Source: Schistocerca nitens
Taxonomy: Eukaryota > Arthropoda > Insecta > Orthoptera > Acrididae
Length of the DNA stretch: 64,000 bases
Reading direction: 5' to 3'
Assembly (NCBI RefSeq): GCF_023898315.1
Contig: NC_064619.1
Location: 501,056,594 to 501,120,593 of the forward strand
The translations under genes were made by a program, and so were the position numbers. Of this stretch, positions 54,580 through 64,000 are shown in pieces. A model generated the notes under the pieces. That model made no database searches and was not told the origin of the DNA. It worked only from the letters and a program-made list of their open reading frames with translations. Position 1 is the first letter of the stretch. Each line of letters begins with the position of its first letter.

Positions 54580-55330
54580 GTTAGGACCTGTATAAATCGA
54601 AGAAACCGGAAGTTGTGAATTTCAGACGGAGCATTAGGCAACGTTGGCTTCGAACAGAGGAAAAGAATTAGTAGAAGACTAATGGGTTGCTTTGAGAAAG
54701 GAAATAGGAAAGTAGCAGACGTCTCATAGAAAGAAAGACAAGGGATAATGGAAATACCTAGATAAGTTAGGAGATATTTCATTGGTGAAATATCCTGCCT
54801 ACAGGAAAATTAAAAAGGCTTTTCGAGAAAAGAGAAGCAGCTACATCAATCAAAAGTTCAGATAGCAAGCCAGTACTAAGCAAAGAAGGGAAGGCTGAAA
54901 AGTGCAAAAATATACTGAAGGCATATACAAAGGAAATGAAGCTTAAGGCAATATTATACAAGGGGAGGCAGATTAAATGATGATCAGCTGGGAGACGACA
55001 TTGTGAGAAAAACGTGACAGAGCACTGAAAGACCAAAGTGGAAACAAGATCCCTGAAGTAGATGGTTCTCCTTCAGAGTTATTGATATCGTTGGGAGAAC
55101 CAAACGTCATAGTTATTCCAACTGTCGTACAAGATATGTAAGATAGGCGAAATACCATCACACTTCAGGGAGAAAGCAGTAAGTCCAATTCCAAAGAATG
55201 CTGGTGCTAACAGGTATGAAGATTCCCAGACCATCAGCGATGGTTGCAAAATGACAAGCTTTCACAGAAGAATGGGATGTAGCCCACTTTTGGGAAGACA
55301 AGTCTGGGTTTCAGAGAAATATAGGAAATT
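54580..55330 (+). pseudogene. Old LINE H fragment
   Basis: Parallels 13405-13960 of LINE H with many substitutions and indels: ctacaggaaaattaaa, agtactaagcaaagaaggg, agcactgaaagaccaaagtgg and ccaattccaaagaatgc all have counterparts in order. No frame survives more than about 30 codons. More diverged than the copies at 13131 and 58938. Confidence 0.75.
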
Positions 55331-56226
55331 AAATCGTTCACAAGCCAAGCGTGAGTTCAGCTGAGTCACCAAGCGAAACAGTTATACTTGGCTTCACTTG
55401 GCACAGAAACACCGTGAAACGCTTGCACCAGTATAAGAGACATGAGCAAAACTTCCTCTGCCTTGTGTTTTTGACAATACAGGAGACGAAATATGTAGAA
55501 AATCAATCATTCGGAGGACGTTATTTGTAATATCTTCTGGCTATAGATGTCTATGGGAATCGACTGTGTTCTAAATACTCATCTCGTATCAAGGAAGATT
55601 TAATTTCATTTACTGTGTACTAATTGAAAATTCATTTACGTGACAGCGAAATAATTGTGAACCTAAGATGAAACCCAGCTAGAAAATTCTCCGCTATCCA
55701 CAAACGTCGGATTAGTGCCACAACTTTTTGCACATTTTCTTTAAGCACGAAGTTACTGTTTCGATAAAAGCAATTAAAAATTAAGTTGTTACGTATACGG
55801 ATTAGGGAGGATTCGCCTTGCTCTTGCGTTCAGTACGATGTGGCTCATACCCTATTTGAACTGTTTCGTACATACTTCGTCAACTGTAGTTGTCACGAAA
55901 GACGGTACTGCGTTCTCTGACAGTCGACAGTGTTGGTTACAGATTATAAGTGAGAGACCAAATAATGAAGCCAGACTTCTGCGATGTTTAGTGTCTTGCC
56001 GTCTTGTTTCACACGTAATTGGTAGCGAGCGATTTCTCTCGCTAAGGGGAATTTAGGCCAGTGGTAGCATTCAACGGCGGGGAGTAGCCACAGCTAGCCG
56101 GAATGACTGCAAGAACCCCCCAGTTGTAATGGCTGCACTTAGCGGAAAACCGGTTGTCCTAAGATGCTAGCGAGTACACGGAGAACCGTTCGACAAGCAA
56201 GCAGAGTCAGGTAGGTGCGCAAGTCG
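55331..56226. other. No recognisable feature
   Basis: No assignable frame or repeat. Confidence 0.45.
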
Positions 56227-56235
56227 TGCGTCATG

Positions 56236-56413
56236 GAAAATTGGAAATTTGTAATAAGTTCTGTGGGACCAAACTGCTGAGGAAACGGTCCCTAGGCTTA
56301 CACACTACTTATTCTAACTTAAACTAACTTGCACTAAGGCCAACACACACGCCCATGCCTAAGGGAGGAACGTGGCAAGGCGTCCTAGACCACGCGGCTA
56401 CCCCGCGCGGCCA
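56236..56413 (-). mobile_element. tRNA-derived SINE (family 3)
   Basis: Minus-oriented, related in plan to family 2: head ggggtagccgcgtggtctagg, body ggccttagtgcaagttag, then gtagtgtgtaagcctaggg. The B-box is degraded. A short duplication, tgcgtcatg (56227-56235) and tgcttcatg (56414-56422), may be the TSD. Confidence 0.78.
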
Positions 56414-56422
56414 TGCTTCATG

Positions 56423-57157
56423 TCAGCATGGGATATCATACGGACAACCTTTAGCGAAAACAGGCACAATGTTACGTCGAAATGCAGATCGGAAGATCAC
56501 GTGTATAATTTACAGCACTGATGCTGGGAAAGTGACTTTCGTCAGTTACTCATAGACGAAACAAGCATATACCTAATGAAACGATCGTTCATCATTCTTC
56601 TGAAGCGTTATCCTCCCTCAACGTCTGCTCTGTTTGTGCACACGTTCTGTTGTTTTCCTTTGTAGTTCATGTGTGCTTTGTTCCATAGCCTTTGCGTACT
56701 TAAACTTCCTTCTTTTTATCTCTGGACTGCGTGAGCTCTTAAGTTATCGAATGTTTCTCCCTACCTTTTGAATGCTCATATCTATTCTATATTCACTACT
56801 CGCAATAAATTTCGAATGTTCAAATCCTCATATGCTCATTGGCCCACTTTCCTTATGGTTCAGACTAGATATCAGAAATTAGCTCTATGCATTTGCTTTA
56901 AGAAAGGGAGGGGGGTTCTCCTACAGCGCAATAATTACGTTACACACACACACACACACTTACTTCCGACACGTTACTGAATCTGTGCCGACAGTACAAG
57001 GAAACAGAACACGAGGATTTTGTAGTTTCTGTAAATGGTGATTCATTACTAAAATAGATTTACAGCATTTTTCGAAAAGTTACAGAGATGAATGATAAAG
57101 TACGCAATTCGGTATTACCAAAAACTACACAAACAGCGACCCTTTTGGTCATAGGGA
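56423..57157. other. No gene; short (AC)n at 56942-56960
   Basis: Nothing recognised other than the microsatellite. Confidence 0.45.
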
Positions 57158-57169
57158 CGTAACAGTGTC

Positions 57170-57369
57170 AAAAATGGTTCAAATGGCTCTGAGCACTATG
57201 GGACTTAACATCTGAGGTCATCAGTCCCCTAGAACGTAGAACTACTTAAACCTAACTAAACTAAGGACGTCACACACATCCATGGCCGAGGCAGCATTCG
57301 AACCTGCGACCGTAGCGGTCGCGCGGTTCACGACTGAAGCGCCTAGAACCGCTTGGCCACACCGGCCGG
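57170..57369 (-). mobile_element. tRNA-derived SINE (family 1)
   Basis: Complete minus-oriented family-1 copy. TSD cgtaacagtgtc, perfect, at 57158-57169 and 57370-57381. Confidence 0.94.
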
Positions 57370-57499
57370 CGTAACAGTGTCGTTCTGAGTCCGCGGTTCG
57401 GAGTGTTGAGTGCACTGTATGTTTAGACACACTTGTAATCTGCACAGCATTGAAGTCTGATGTTAGTTCCTCCACTATTCGCAGCCTGTTCTGTTTTAC

Positions 57500-58440
57500 C
57501 AGTCCGCCCAGCCTACGACGTCCGACATTCGTAATGAGGGGTGGCCAACCAATCTCATGACGTCTGGACGTGGTTTCAGCTGGACGCTCAACATAAGTAT
57601 TTCCGAAACTGCTCGGCTTGTCGGGTGTTCGAGGAGTGCTAAGGTGTCTTCAGCACGTGACGAAACCAAGGTAAACCTTTCCAGAAGTCGTGGGGTTGGG
57701 CAGCCACTCCTCATTAGAGATGTCTGACGTCATAGGTTGGACAGACTGGTAAAACAGGACAGGAGGCAGACTGTGGAGGAACCAACATCAGACTTTAATG
57801 CTGGGCGGAGTATAAGTTTTTTTATCCGCAAAGTACACTGAACACTCCTAACGATGGACCTCTGCAGCCTACGACCCATACGTGTGCCAATGTTAACACT
57901 ACGACATTGGCAACTACGACTGAAATGGACACGTGACCATCGGCACAGGATGTTAGTGCAGTGGCAGAGCGCTGCATGACCCGATGAATCTCGATACCTT
58001 CTTCATCATGCCGATGGAAGGGTGCGAATCTGTCGTCTTCCAGGGAAACAGCTTCTTGAAACCTATATTGCAAGGTGGTGACTAGCTGGCGGTGGCTGCA
58101 TTATCCTCTGGAGAATATTCACATGGGCAGCCACGAGTCAAAAGGAGTATGACGGCCAAGAAGTATCGTACATTGGCTGGAGACCACGTACACCCGTTCA
58201 TGACGCTCACGCTTCCCGACGGCAGTGACATTTTTCAGTAAGCTAAAGCCGTGTCACAAGGCCAGGTGTGCTATAGAATGGGTCGAGGAACACAGTGGCG
58301 AGTGACAGTCGATGTGTTTACTTCCCAACTCGCCAGGTGTGAACCTGATCGAACAAATCCGGGATGTGATTGAACGTGGTGTCAGTGTTTATCGCCCCCT
58401 CCCCTCGAATTTACGGAAATTTGGTGACGTAACGTACGTA
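57500..58440 (+). mobile_element. Tc1-like transposon remnant
   Basis: PDESRYLLHHADGRVRICRL (57977-58040) contains the first catalytic block, followed by LAGGGCIILW; later HPFMTLTLPDGSDIF (58190-58235) leads to where QQDN should be, but this is lost at a stop. CAIEWVEEHSGE and LLPNSPGVNLIEQIRDVIE (58270-58370) hold the third block, with the Glu preserved. The N-terminal DNA-binding part upstream of about 57900 is too decayed to trace in full. Dead element. Confidence 0.68.
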
Positions 58441-58480
58441 CGCGCGCGCGTGTGTGTGTGTGTTTGTGTGTACGTGTGCG
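58441..58480. repeat. (CG)n/(GT)n microsatellite
   Basis: Alternating cgcgcgcg followed by gtgtgtgtgtgt with a tttg interruption. The following stretch to 58937 shows nothing assignable. Confidence 0.85.
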
Positions 58481-58937
58481 CACGCGAAGATGTGGTTAAG
58501 TTCCCTCCGAAAACCATTGCTTCCATGCCACTATGGTCGCCGCTGTTATCCATGCCAAAGGAGGACATCGTAGGCACCCAGCAGCACCTCAAGACTGGCT
58601 AATCTGTAGGTTCCATGTTTGCAGACTGTTACGTTAGTCTTTGTTCTGTTGAAGATATTGCATCTTTGTCATTTGACACATGGACATCTTATTACGTAAA
58701 GAAGTCGTTTAAGTAATAAGTGAACTTATCCTAAAAGTTCCCGTTCCACAGTGTTTCCCGTTCCACAGTGTTTCAATACCTGGAAAGTGAGTTGATGTCA
58801 TCGAATGGAAGCTACGTACCAAAAGGGTTTCTACGAAATAAATGCTCACTGTTCAGAACACTACTAAAATTTACCAATTTGTGTTAGCTTATCAAAAGAT
58901 ATTTTGAAACTGCGTTTGTTGCCTCCAGTTTCCACCA

Positions 58938-60125
58938 AATGTGTTGACAGATGTGAAAATTACCGAAATATGAATTTAATAAGTTACAGCTGCAAAATAC
59001 TAACGCGAATTCTTTACGGACGAATGGAAAAACTGGTAGAAGCCGACCTCGGGGAAGATCAGTTTGGATTCCGTAGAAATATTCGAACACGTAAGGCAAT
59101 ACTGACCCTACGACTTATCTTAGACAATAGATTAAGGAAAGGCAAACCTACGTTTCTAGCGTTTGTAGACTTAGAGAAAGCTTTTGACAATGTTGACTTG
59201 AATACTCTCTTTCAAATTCTGATGGTGGCAGGGTGAGATACGGGGAGCGAAAGGTTATTTACAATTTGTACAGAAACCAGATGGCAGTTATAAGAGTCGA
59301 AGGACATGAAAGGGAAGCAGTGGTTGGGAAAGGAGTGAGACAGGGTTGTGGCGTCTCCCCGATGTTATTCAATCTGTATATTGAGCAAGCAGTAAAGGAA
59401 ACAAAAGAAAAATTCGGACTTGGAAGAACAGTTGAGCGGGATGGACAGTGTCTTGAAAGGAGGATATAAGATGAATATCAACAAAAGAAAACTAGGATAA
59501 TGGAATGTAGTCGAATTAAGTCGGGTGATGCTGAGGGAATTAGATTAGGAAATGAGACGCTTAAAGTAGTAAAGGAGTTTTGCTATTTGGGGAGCAAAAT
59601 AACTGATGATGGTCGAAGTAGAGAGGATACAAAATGTGGACTGGCAATGGCAAGGAAAGCGTTTCTGAAGAAGAGAAATTTGTTAACATCGAGTATAGAT
59701 TTAAGTGTCATGAAGTCTTTTCTAAAAGTATTTGTAAAGAGTGTAGCCATGTATGGAAGTGAAACATGGTCGATAAATAGTTTGGACAAGAAGAGAATAG
59801 AAGCTTTCGAAATGTGGTGCTACAGAAAATGCTGAAGATTAGATTGGTAAATCACATGACAAATGAGGAGGTATTGAATAGAATTGGGGAGAAGAGGCGT
59901 TTGAGGCACAACTTGACTAGAAGAATTGATCGATTGGTAGGACATGTTCTGAGGCATCAAGGGATCACCAATTTCGTATTAGAGGGCAGCGTGGAGGGTA
60001 AATACACTAAACAGATTCAGAAGGATGTAGGTTGCAGTAGGTTCTGGGAGATGAAGAAGCTTGCGCGGGATAGAGTATCATGGAGAGCTGCATCAAACCA
60101 GTCTCAGGACTGAAGACCACAACAA
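58938..60125 (+). mobile_element. LINE H copy 2, RT catalytic box deleted
   Basis: Begins abruptly in the middle of the reverse transcriptase (CVDRCENYRNMNLISYSCK) and follows LINE H closely to the (ACA)n-like end. FLAFVDLEKAFDNVD is present, a frameshift falls at 59236, and GVRQGCGVSPMLFNLYIE follows. About 81 bases that hold the F-A-D-D box in the 13131 copy are missing at 59420, with gga at both deletion edges. A second short deletion removes the NRRGRPRDQ segment near 60000. The tail YGSETWSINSLDKK and GHVLRHQG remains. Not functional. Confidence 0.9.
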
Positions 60126-60514
60126 CATCAGGGGTAATCGCTCGTCCTTTCTGTAACATTTGTTTCATCTCGTTTGTCTATATTTCTGAGCGCAGTTTTC
60201 AGCATAAGACACAACAGACTAAGTTTGGAGTGGGGATAATTATTATAGTTCATGTACACTAGAAAGGTGACGTTTAGTCACTTTCATGTTGATTAACGAA
60301 ATGTATGATGTGTGGGTCACGCCAGTGAAGCTGTACTGAGTGTGCCGCGCGAATGGTGCATTGAGGAGAAGGCGTCAACGGCCTTCTGGAAGGAAGATGG
60401 TATAACACAACAACACAGTGCCTAATAAATTTTTATGCATGCAGATGCTATCTGTTCTTTCGGACATTTCCTAAAGAAAAGATACCATTTTCATATACAT
60501 ATGTAGTTAAGGCT
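60126..60514. other. No recognisable feature
   Basis: No assignable frame or repeat. Confidence 0.45.
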
Positions 60515-61020
60515 CACCGGCCATTTGACCATCTTCTTCTGTGGGGATGCACAAACAGTGCCCGAACTCTTACGGGAATCGGCAACAAAGCCGTGAGTAA
60601 TGAGTATGATGGGCTGGCTCTATGAATGTAATGCGGGACAATAAGCTGCGAATGTGGGTCTCACGGGAAACGTGTCGGAGATAAGTCCCTCCATCGCACT
60701 CTGTTCTGTGTCCACGGTAGCTCAGCGTGTTTGGTCAGAGGGTTTAGCTACCCTCTGTAATAAAAAAAACTGAGTGAACGAATCAACGAACAACCTGAAC
60801 GAGTGTCATCGGACGTCCGCCAGGAGCAAATTCAACGAGCAATATTGAACAAAATAATATCAATGAGGGGAAAAAAAGAGATGAATAGTGCGTCTGCTAT
60901 GTAACCAGGAAATCCTGGGTTCGAGTGATGGTCGGGGCACACATTTTCAACTGTCCCCGTTGACTTACATCAACGCCTACATGCAGCTAAGGGTATTCAT
61001 TTCATTGTAATAAATTTTTC
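60515..61020 (+). repeat. tRNA-containing dispersed repeat split by a SINE
   Basis: Left part contains gggtctcacgggaaacgtg; right part resumes with a tRNA-like anticodon and T-arm region (tctgctatgtaaccagg, then gggttcgagtgatgg) and ends catttcattgtaataaa. The D-arm is missing, replaced by the family-4 SINE at 60713-60877. Confidence 0.6.
60713..60877 (+). mobile_element. tRNA-derived SINE (family 4)
   Basis: Same head (cacggtagctcagcgtg), gacgtccgcc body and A-rich end as 47732-47891. No distinct TSD: the left edge merges with the host repeat's own tRNA-like D-arm sequence. Confidence 0.72.
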
Positions 61021-61945
61021 ACATAATTAATTCTGTGACTGTAATAAACTGATGTAATTTCTGTCATACGTACCTTTTATTATTTTATTAACGTTATAAT
61101 ATAATTAAAGGTCAAAGAATTAATTCGAACTAACTACTTAAAAAGAATATTATGATTGTGATATAGTAGGAACGCTGGCCTAGTCAGGGAGTTTGCTACT
61201 GTCTAGAGCCAAAGAAGACGCTAGAAGTATGGGGTCTTGTCAGTGGGTGCATAAACTGAATAGCGTAGTGTTTAGTGCAGCAACCGTTATCGTACAAATG
61301 GACTTTACATCAATCATTTACCTAGCACGATCCTATACTGTCAACCCTTATTTATTCAAAGAACGCCACCAATGAAACAGTAGGTAAATATTCAGAATGA
61401 TGTGCTTATTTAATTTTGCTAACTAAGAAAAAGAAGTGCACTTTATAAAACTAGGAACTATTCAGAACTGTCATAGAAAAGCAGTGAACTTCGTTGCTTG
61501 GTAGAACAACTAGTTAAAGAATAATGACTAACAGTAGAAGACTAGAAGCCTCATTTAAATGAATATTGACAAAATATTACTTCAGAGTAATTCATTTCAT
61601 TTTTTGTATGCACTGAAAACTGTGCTCACACTTGAAAATTACGTAACAGTGTAGTGTAAAATTGCTTATTCTTCGTTAAATTAATCATTATGAACTATCC
61701 AGAAATGACTTACTTAATAGAAAAAAGTATTTATGAAGATTTAAATTTCTAGAATTGGTAACAAAATTACGATGAGTAATTCATTATTCTAATTGTTTTG
61801 GAAACAACTTTTACATGCGCGTGTTCCGTACAAATTATTATGAGTTTTTGATTCAGTCGTGGTGGTAACTGTGGTTTTACTTCTGAGCTAGACTCAATGC
61901 TTTTGGTTCCGTCCTCACTTCATTACAATTCGATGATTAGTTCAT
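61021..61945. other. No recognisable feature
   Basis: AT-rich, no motif. Confidence 0.45.
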
Positions 61946-61957
61946 AATAAGACTTTA

Positions 61958-62117
61958 GAAAAATGTTCAAATGTGTGTGAAATCTTATGGGACTTAACTG
62001 CTAAGGTCATCAGTCCCTAAGCTTACACACTACTTAACCTAAATTATCCTAAGGACAAACACACACACCCATACCCGAGGGTTAACTCGAACCTCCGCCG
62101 GGACCAGCCGCACAGTC
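61958..62117 (-). mobile_element. tRNA-derived SINE (family 2), head-truncated
   Basis: Shares the 3' body and part of the head (to cgggaccagccgcac) with 51380-51588. TSD aataagacttta, perfect, at 61946-61957 and 62118-62129. Confidence 0.9.
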
Positions 62118-62129
62118 AATAAGACTTTA

Positions 62130-62518
62130 TAAACAGTTAATAATCAGAGAGTAATTTTTGCTCACACAGTCGGCTGGCGACGGTTTTTAAGTAATTTGCA
62201 ATCTAAAATTATGAAAGATTCACTTTATTTATTCCTAATGTCACTATTTCTTACTTTTATACTTTTTGTTTCGATCGTTATCGTGCAAAAGCAGTCAGTC
62301 GATAAGGATTCTGTTATAACTGCACTTGCACTTATCCGGATTTTAACTATCCTTGTTTGGTTGTCTTGGGGGGGAGGGGTCCAAACTTAGAAATAGATAC
62401 ATTTTTCAAATAACAGGGAATACTATATGCATGTGTTATTTAAAAATCCTAATAACCGGAAGTGTAGGTCTGTTATAATGGAACGTAAGTGTTTCAAATA
62501 GAATAATTTCGTTTCTTG
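62130..62518. other. No recognisable feature
   Basis: A 64-codon frame at 62196-62390 with a hydrophobic stretch (LFLMSLFLTFILFVSIVIV) is most likely chance in AT-rich DNA. Confidence 0.4.
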
Positions 62519-62610
62519 CACCGAGTGAGGTGGCGCGGTGGTTAGCACACTGGACTCGCATTCGGGAGGACACGGTTCAGACCCGCGTCCGGCCATCCTG
62601 TGGGGCGGCG
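62519..62610 (+). repeat. tRNA-like SINE head (family 6)
   Basis: gaggtggcgcggtggttagc resembles an A-box and acggttcagacccg a decayed B-box, 40 bases apart. No body or TSD recognised. The stretch to 62825 shows nothing else. Confidence 0.6.
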
Positions 62611-62836
62611 GGTGGAATAAGAAAATAAAAAATATTTCTCGCCGTCTGTTACGAGAGCCTGTAAACTACTTCTGCCGTCATCCAGAAAGCGATGGAGAAC
62701 ATACTGACAATCGTTTCCAGTCTGGAAGTCCACATTCTTCTTTTTGCTCACTGAAACAAACGGTTTGCTCTCTTACTTACTCAGTGGGGTCAGGAACTAC
62801 GATTATAAACAGAAGTTTTGAGTTTTGAGTGATTCA

Positions 62837-62983
62837 ACTGTTCAACTATTGTGTGCAATCTTATGGGACTTAACTGCTAAGGTCATCAGTCCCTAACCTT
62901 ACACACTACGTAACCTAAATTATCGTAAGGACAAACAGACACACACCCATGCCCGAGGGAGGACTCGAACCTCCGGCGGGATC
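62837..62983 (-). mobile_element. SINE (family 2), head-truncated
   Basis: Family-2 body and partial head. TSD tgagtgattca at 62826-62836 and tgactgattca at 62984-62994. Confidence 0.85.
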
Positions 62984-62994
62984 TGACTGATTCA

Positions 62995-63190
62995 CAAAAG
63001 TGGTTCAAATGGCTCTAAGCACTACGGGACTTAACATCTGAGGTCATCAGTCCCCTAAACTACTTAAACCCAAGTAACCTAAGGACATCACACACATCGA
63101 TGCACGAGACAGGATTCGAACCTGCGACAGTAGCAGCAGCGCGGTTCGGGACTGAAGCGCCTAGAACCGCTCGGCTACAGGGCCCGGCTT
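62995..63190 (-). mobile_element. tRNA-derived SINE (family 1)
   Basis: Complete minus-oriented family-1 SINE directly after the family-2 copy. TSD tgactgattca, perfect, at 62984-62994 and 63191-63201; the left copy is also the right TSD of the previous SINE. Confidence 0.93.
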
Positions 63191-63201
63191 TGACTGATTC
63201 A

Positions 63202-63602
63202 GTAATATTCAGAAAAAGTTCACACGCAAAACATAATAATATTCCTGATATTAACAATAACGATGTCTTTATTGTAAACAGCACTAAGAGCAGTTCAGAG
63301 GTCACCTCTACGGTTAGTTACAAAGAGAATGGTCTTTAGTCCTGACTTGTAAGGATCAAAATTAATTGTTCGCCACAGAAGTGGAAAATAACATCACCAC
63401 CTGCCACGCGGTTTTGTGAACATTACGATCGGCACACAGACAGTTACTTCTGTGAAATCTAAACGATACAGGACGATGTACAGTCCTCGCGAGTTCACTT
63501 TCTACACCGAAACCGTGTTTTGGTAGCAGTCTGGCTGTGACGTCATCCGAGGCTGCTAGTAAACTAGCGTTTTACTGAAGCGGTTCGTATGATAGCCGGG
63601 TG

Positions 63603-63604
<2 letters not shown>
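63202..63604. other. No recognisable feature
   Basis: No assignable frame or repeat. Confidence 0.45.
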
Positions 63605-63638
<34 letters not shown>

Positions 63639-63662
63639 GTATGTGTGTGTGTGTGTGTGTGG
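63605..63662. repeat. (GA)n followed by (TG)n compound microsatellite
   Basis: About 29 bases of GA repeat followed by TATG and TG repeat to 63662. The remainder to 64000 shows nothing assignable. Confidence 0.97.
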
Positions 63663-64000
63663 GTGTCACTGACTCTCAGGCCGTCTTTATACATGAGCAC
63701 AGCGGACGACCGAAGGGAACATCTGCCGTCATCTGCAGTATGCCCAGGCTGCACCATCTAAATGCTGCTTTCTCGAACACATATATTTTAATAACTCCAT
63801 CATGAATCAATTTAAAATCTTCATGATTTTTGTATGAATGGAGTAAGTTGGCTTTAATTACAGAGAAAGTTTTAGCTCAAGTGCACTTAAACTTTGCCGG
63901 CTAGAATTTTTAGAACGGAACCGACAGTAGAACATGACCTCTGAACCACATCTTTAAGAGACCTTAACTCTTGAAACTTGTTATATCTCCGTTATTTAAT

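Noticed and set aside
62196..62390. Small membrane protein of 64 codons
   Set aside because: Hydrophobic frames are common in AT-rich DNA; no supporting signal.
5721..63190. tRNA genes at the many A-box/B-box segments
   Set aside because: Each carries a SINE body and most have target duplications; acceptor stems are not paired properly.

Overview
The window looks like a repeat-dense stretch of a large arthropod genome. My best guess is an orthopteran (grasshopper or locust type), because the tRNA-headed SINEs and Tc1-like elements match repeat families I associate with those genomes. That is recall, not a search. I see no rRNA, no functional tRNA gene and no bacterial-style operon. No convincing multi-exon host gene is visible. 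Almost everything recognisable is a transposable element in some stage of decay.

Layout. 1-8.7 kb: a LINE endonuclease scrap, two Tc1-like transposase remnants in opposite orientation, a dispersed repeat and two SINEs with clear target-site duplications (TSDs). 8.7-16.4 kb: a nest. A LINE with an RNase H domain (minus) abuts a plus-strand LINE (B copy 1), which is split by three later insertions: a near-intact minus-strand LINE (A), a second-clade LINE with a 650-codon open frame, and a SINE. 16.4-19.8 kb: mostly unassigned, one SINE, and an 877-bp perfectly symmetrical fold-back mariner. 19.996-39.628 kb: a pair of inverted terminal repeats encloses a decayed minus-strand gene of an uncharacterised metazoan family (marked by a TTGCDY motif), which I interpret as one large, much-invaded DNA transposon. 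Inside it sit an intact-looking Tc1-like element, a LINE (B copy 2) with its own SINE, about 160 copies of a GC-rich 59-bp satellite with a 2.59-kb higher-order period, and another LINE (D).

39.6-48 kb: SINEs, LINE E, an (AT)n tract, and two small unexplained ORFs (one with a polyadenylation signal, one cysteine-rich). 48-54 kb: a minus-strand R1-like LINE (G) interrupted by LINE F and a SINE. 54-64 kb: second-clade LINE fragments, a Tc1-like remnant, several SINE families including a triple reuse of one target site, and simple repeats.

The elements do not form a pathway. The value of the window is its stratigraphy: shared target sites and interrupted copies allow the order of insertion to be read. 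The most novel candidate is the 19.6-kb terminal-inverted-repeat element with its TTGCDY gene and embedded higher-order satellite. Start codons need care: several long open frames here begin at GTG or TTG, which is not meaningful for eukaryotic genes, so element boundaries and TSDs are used instead.
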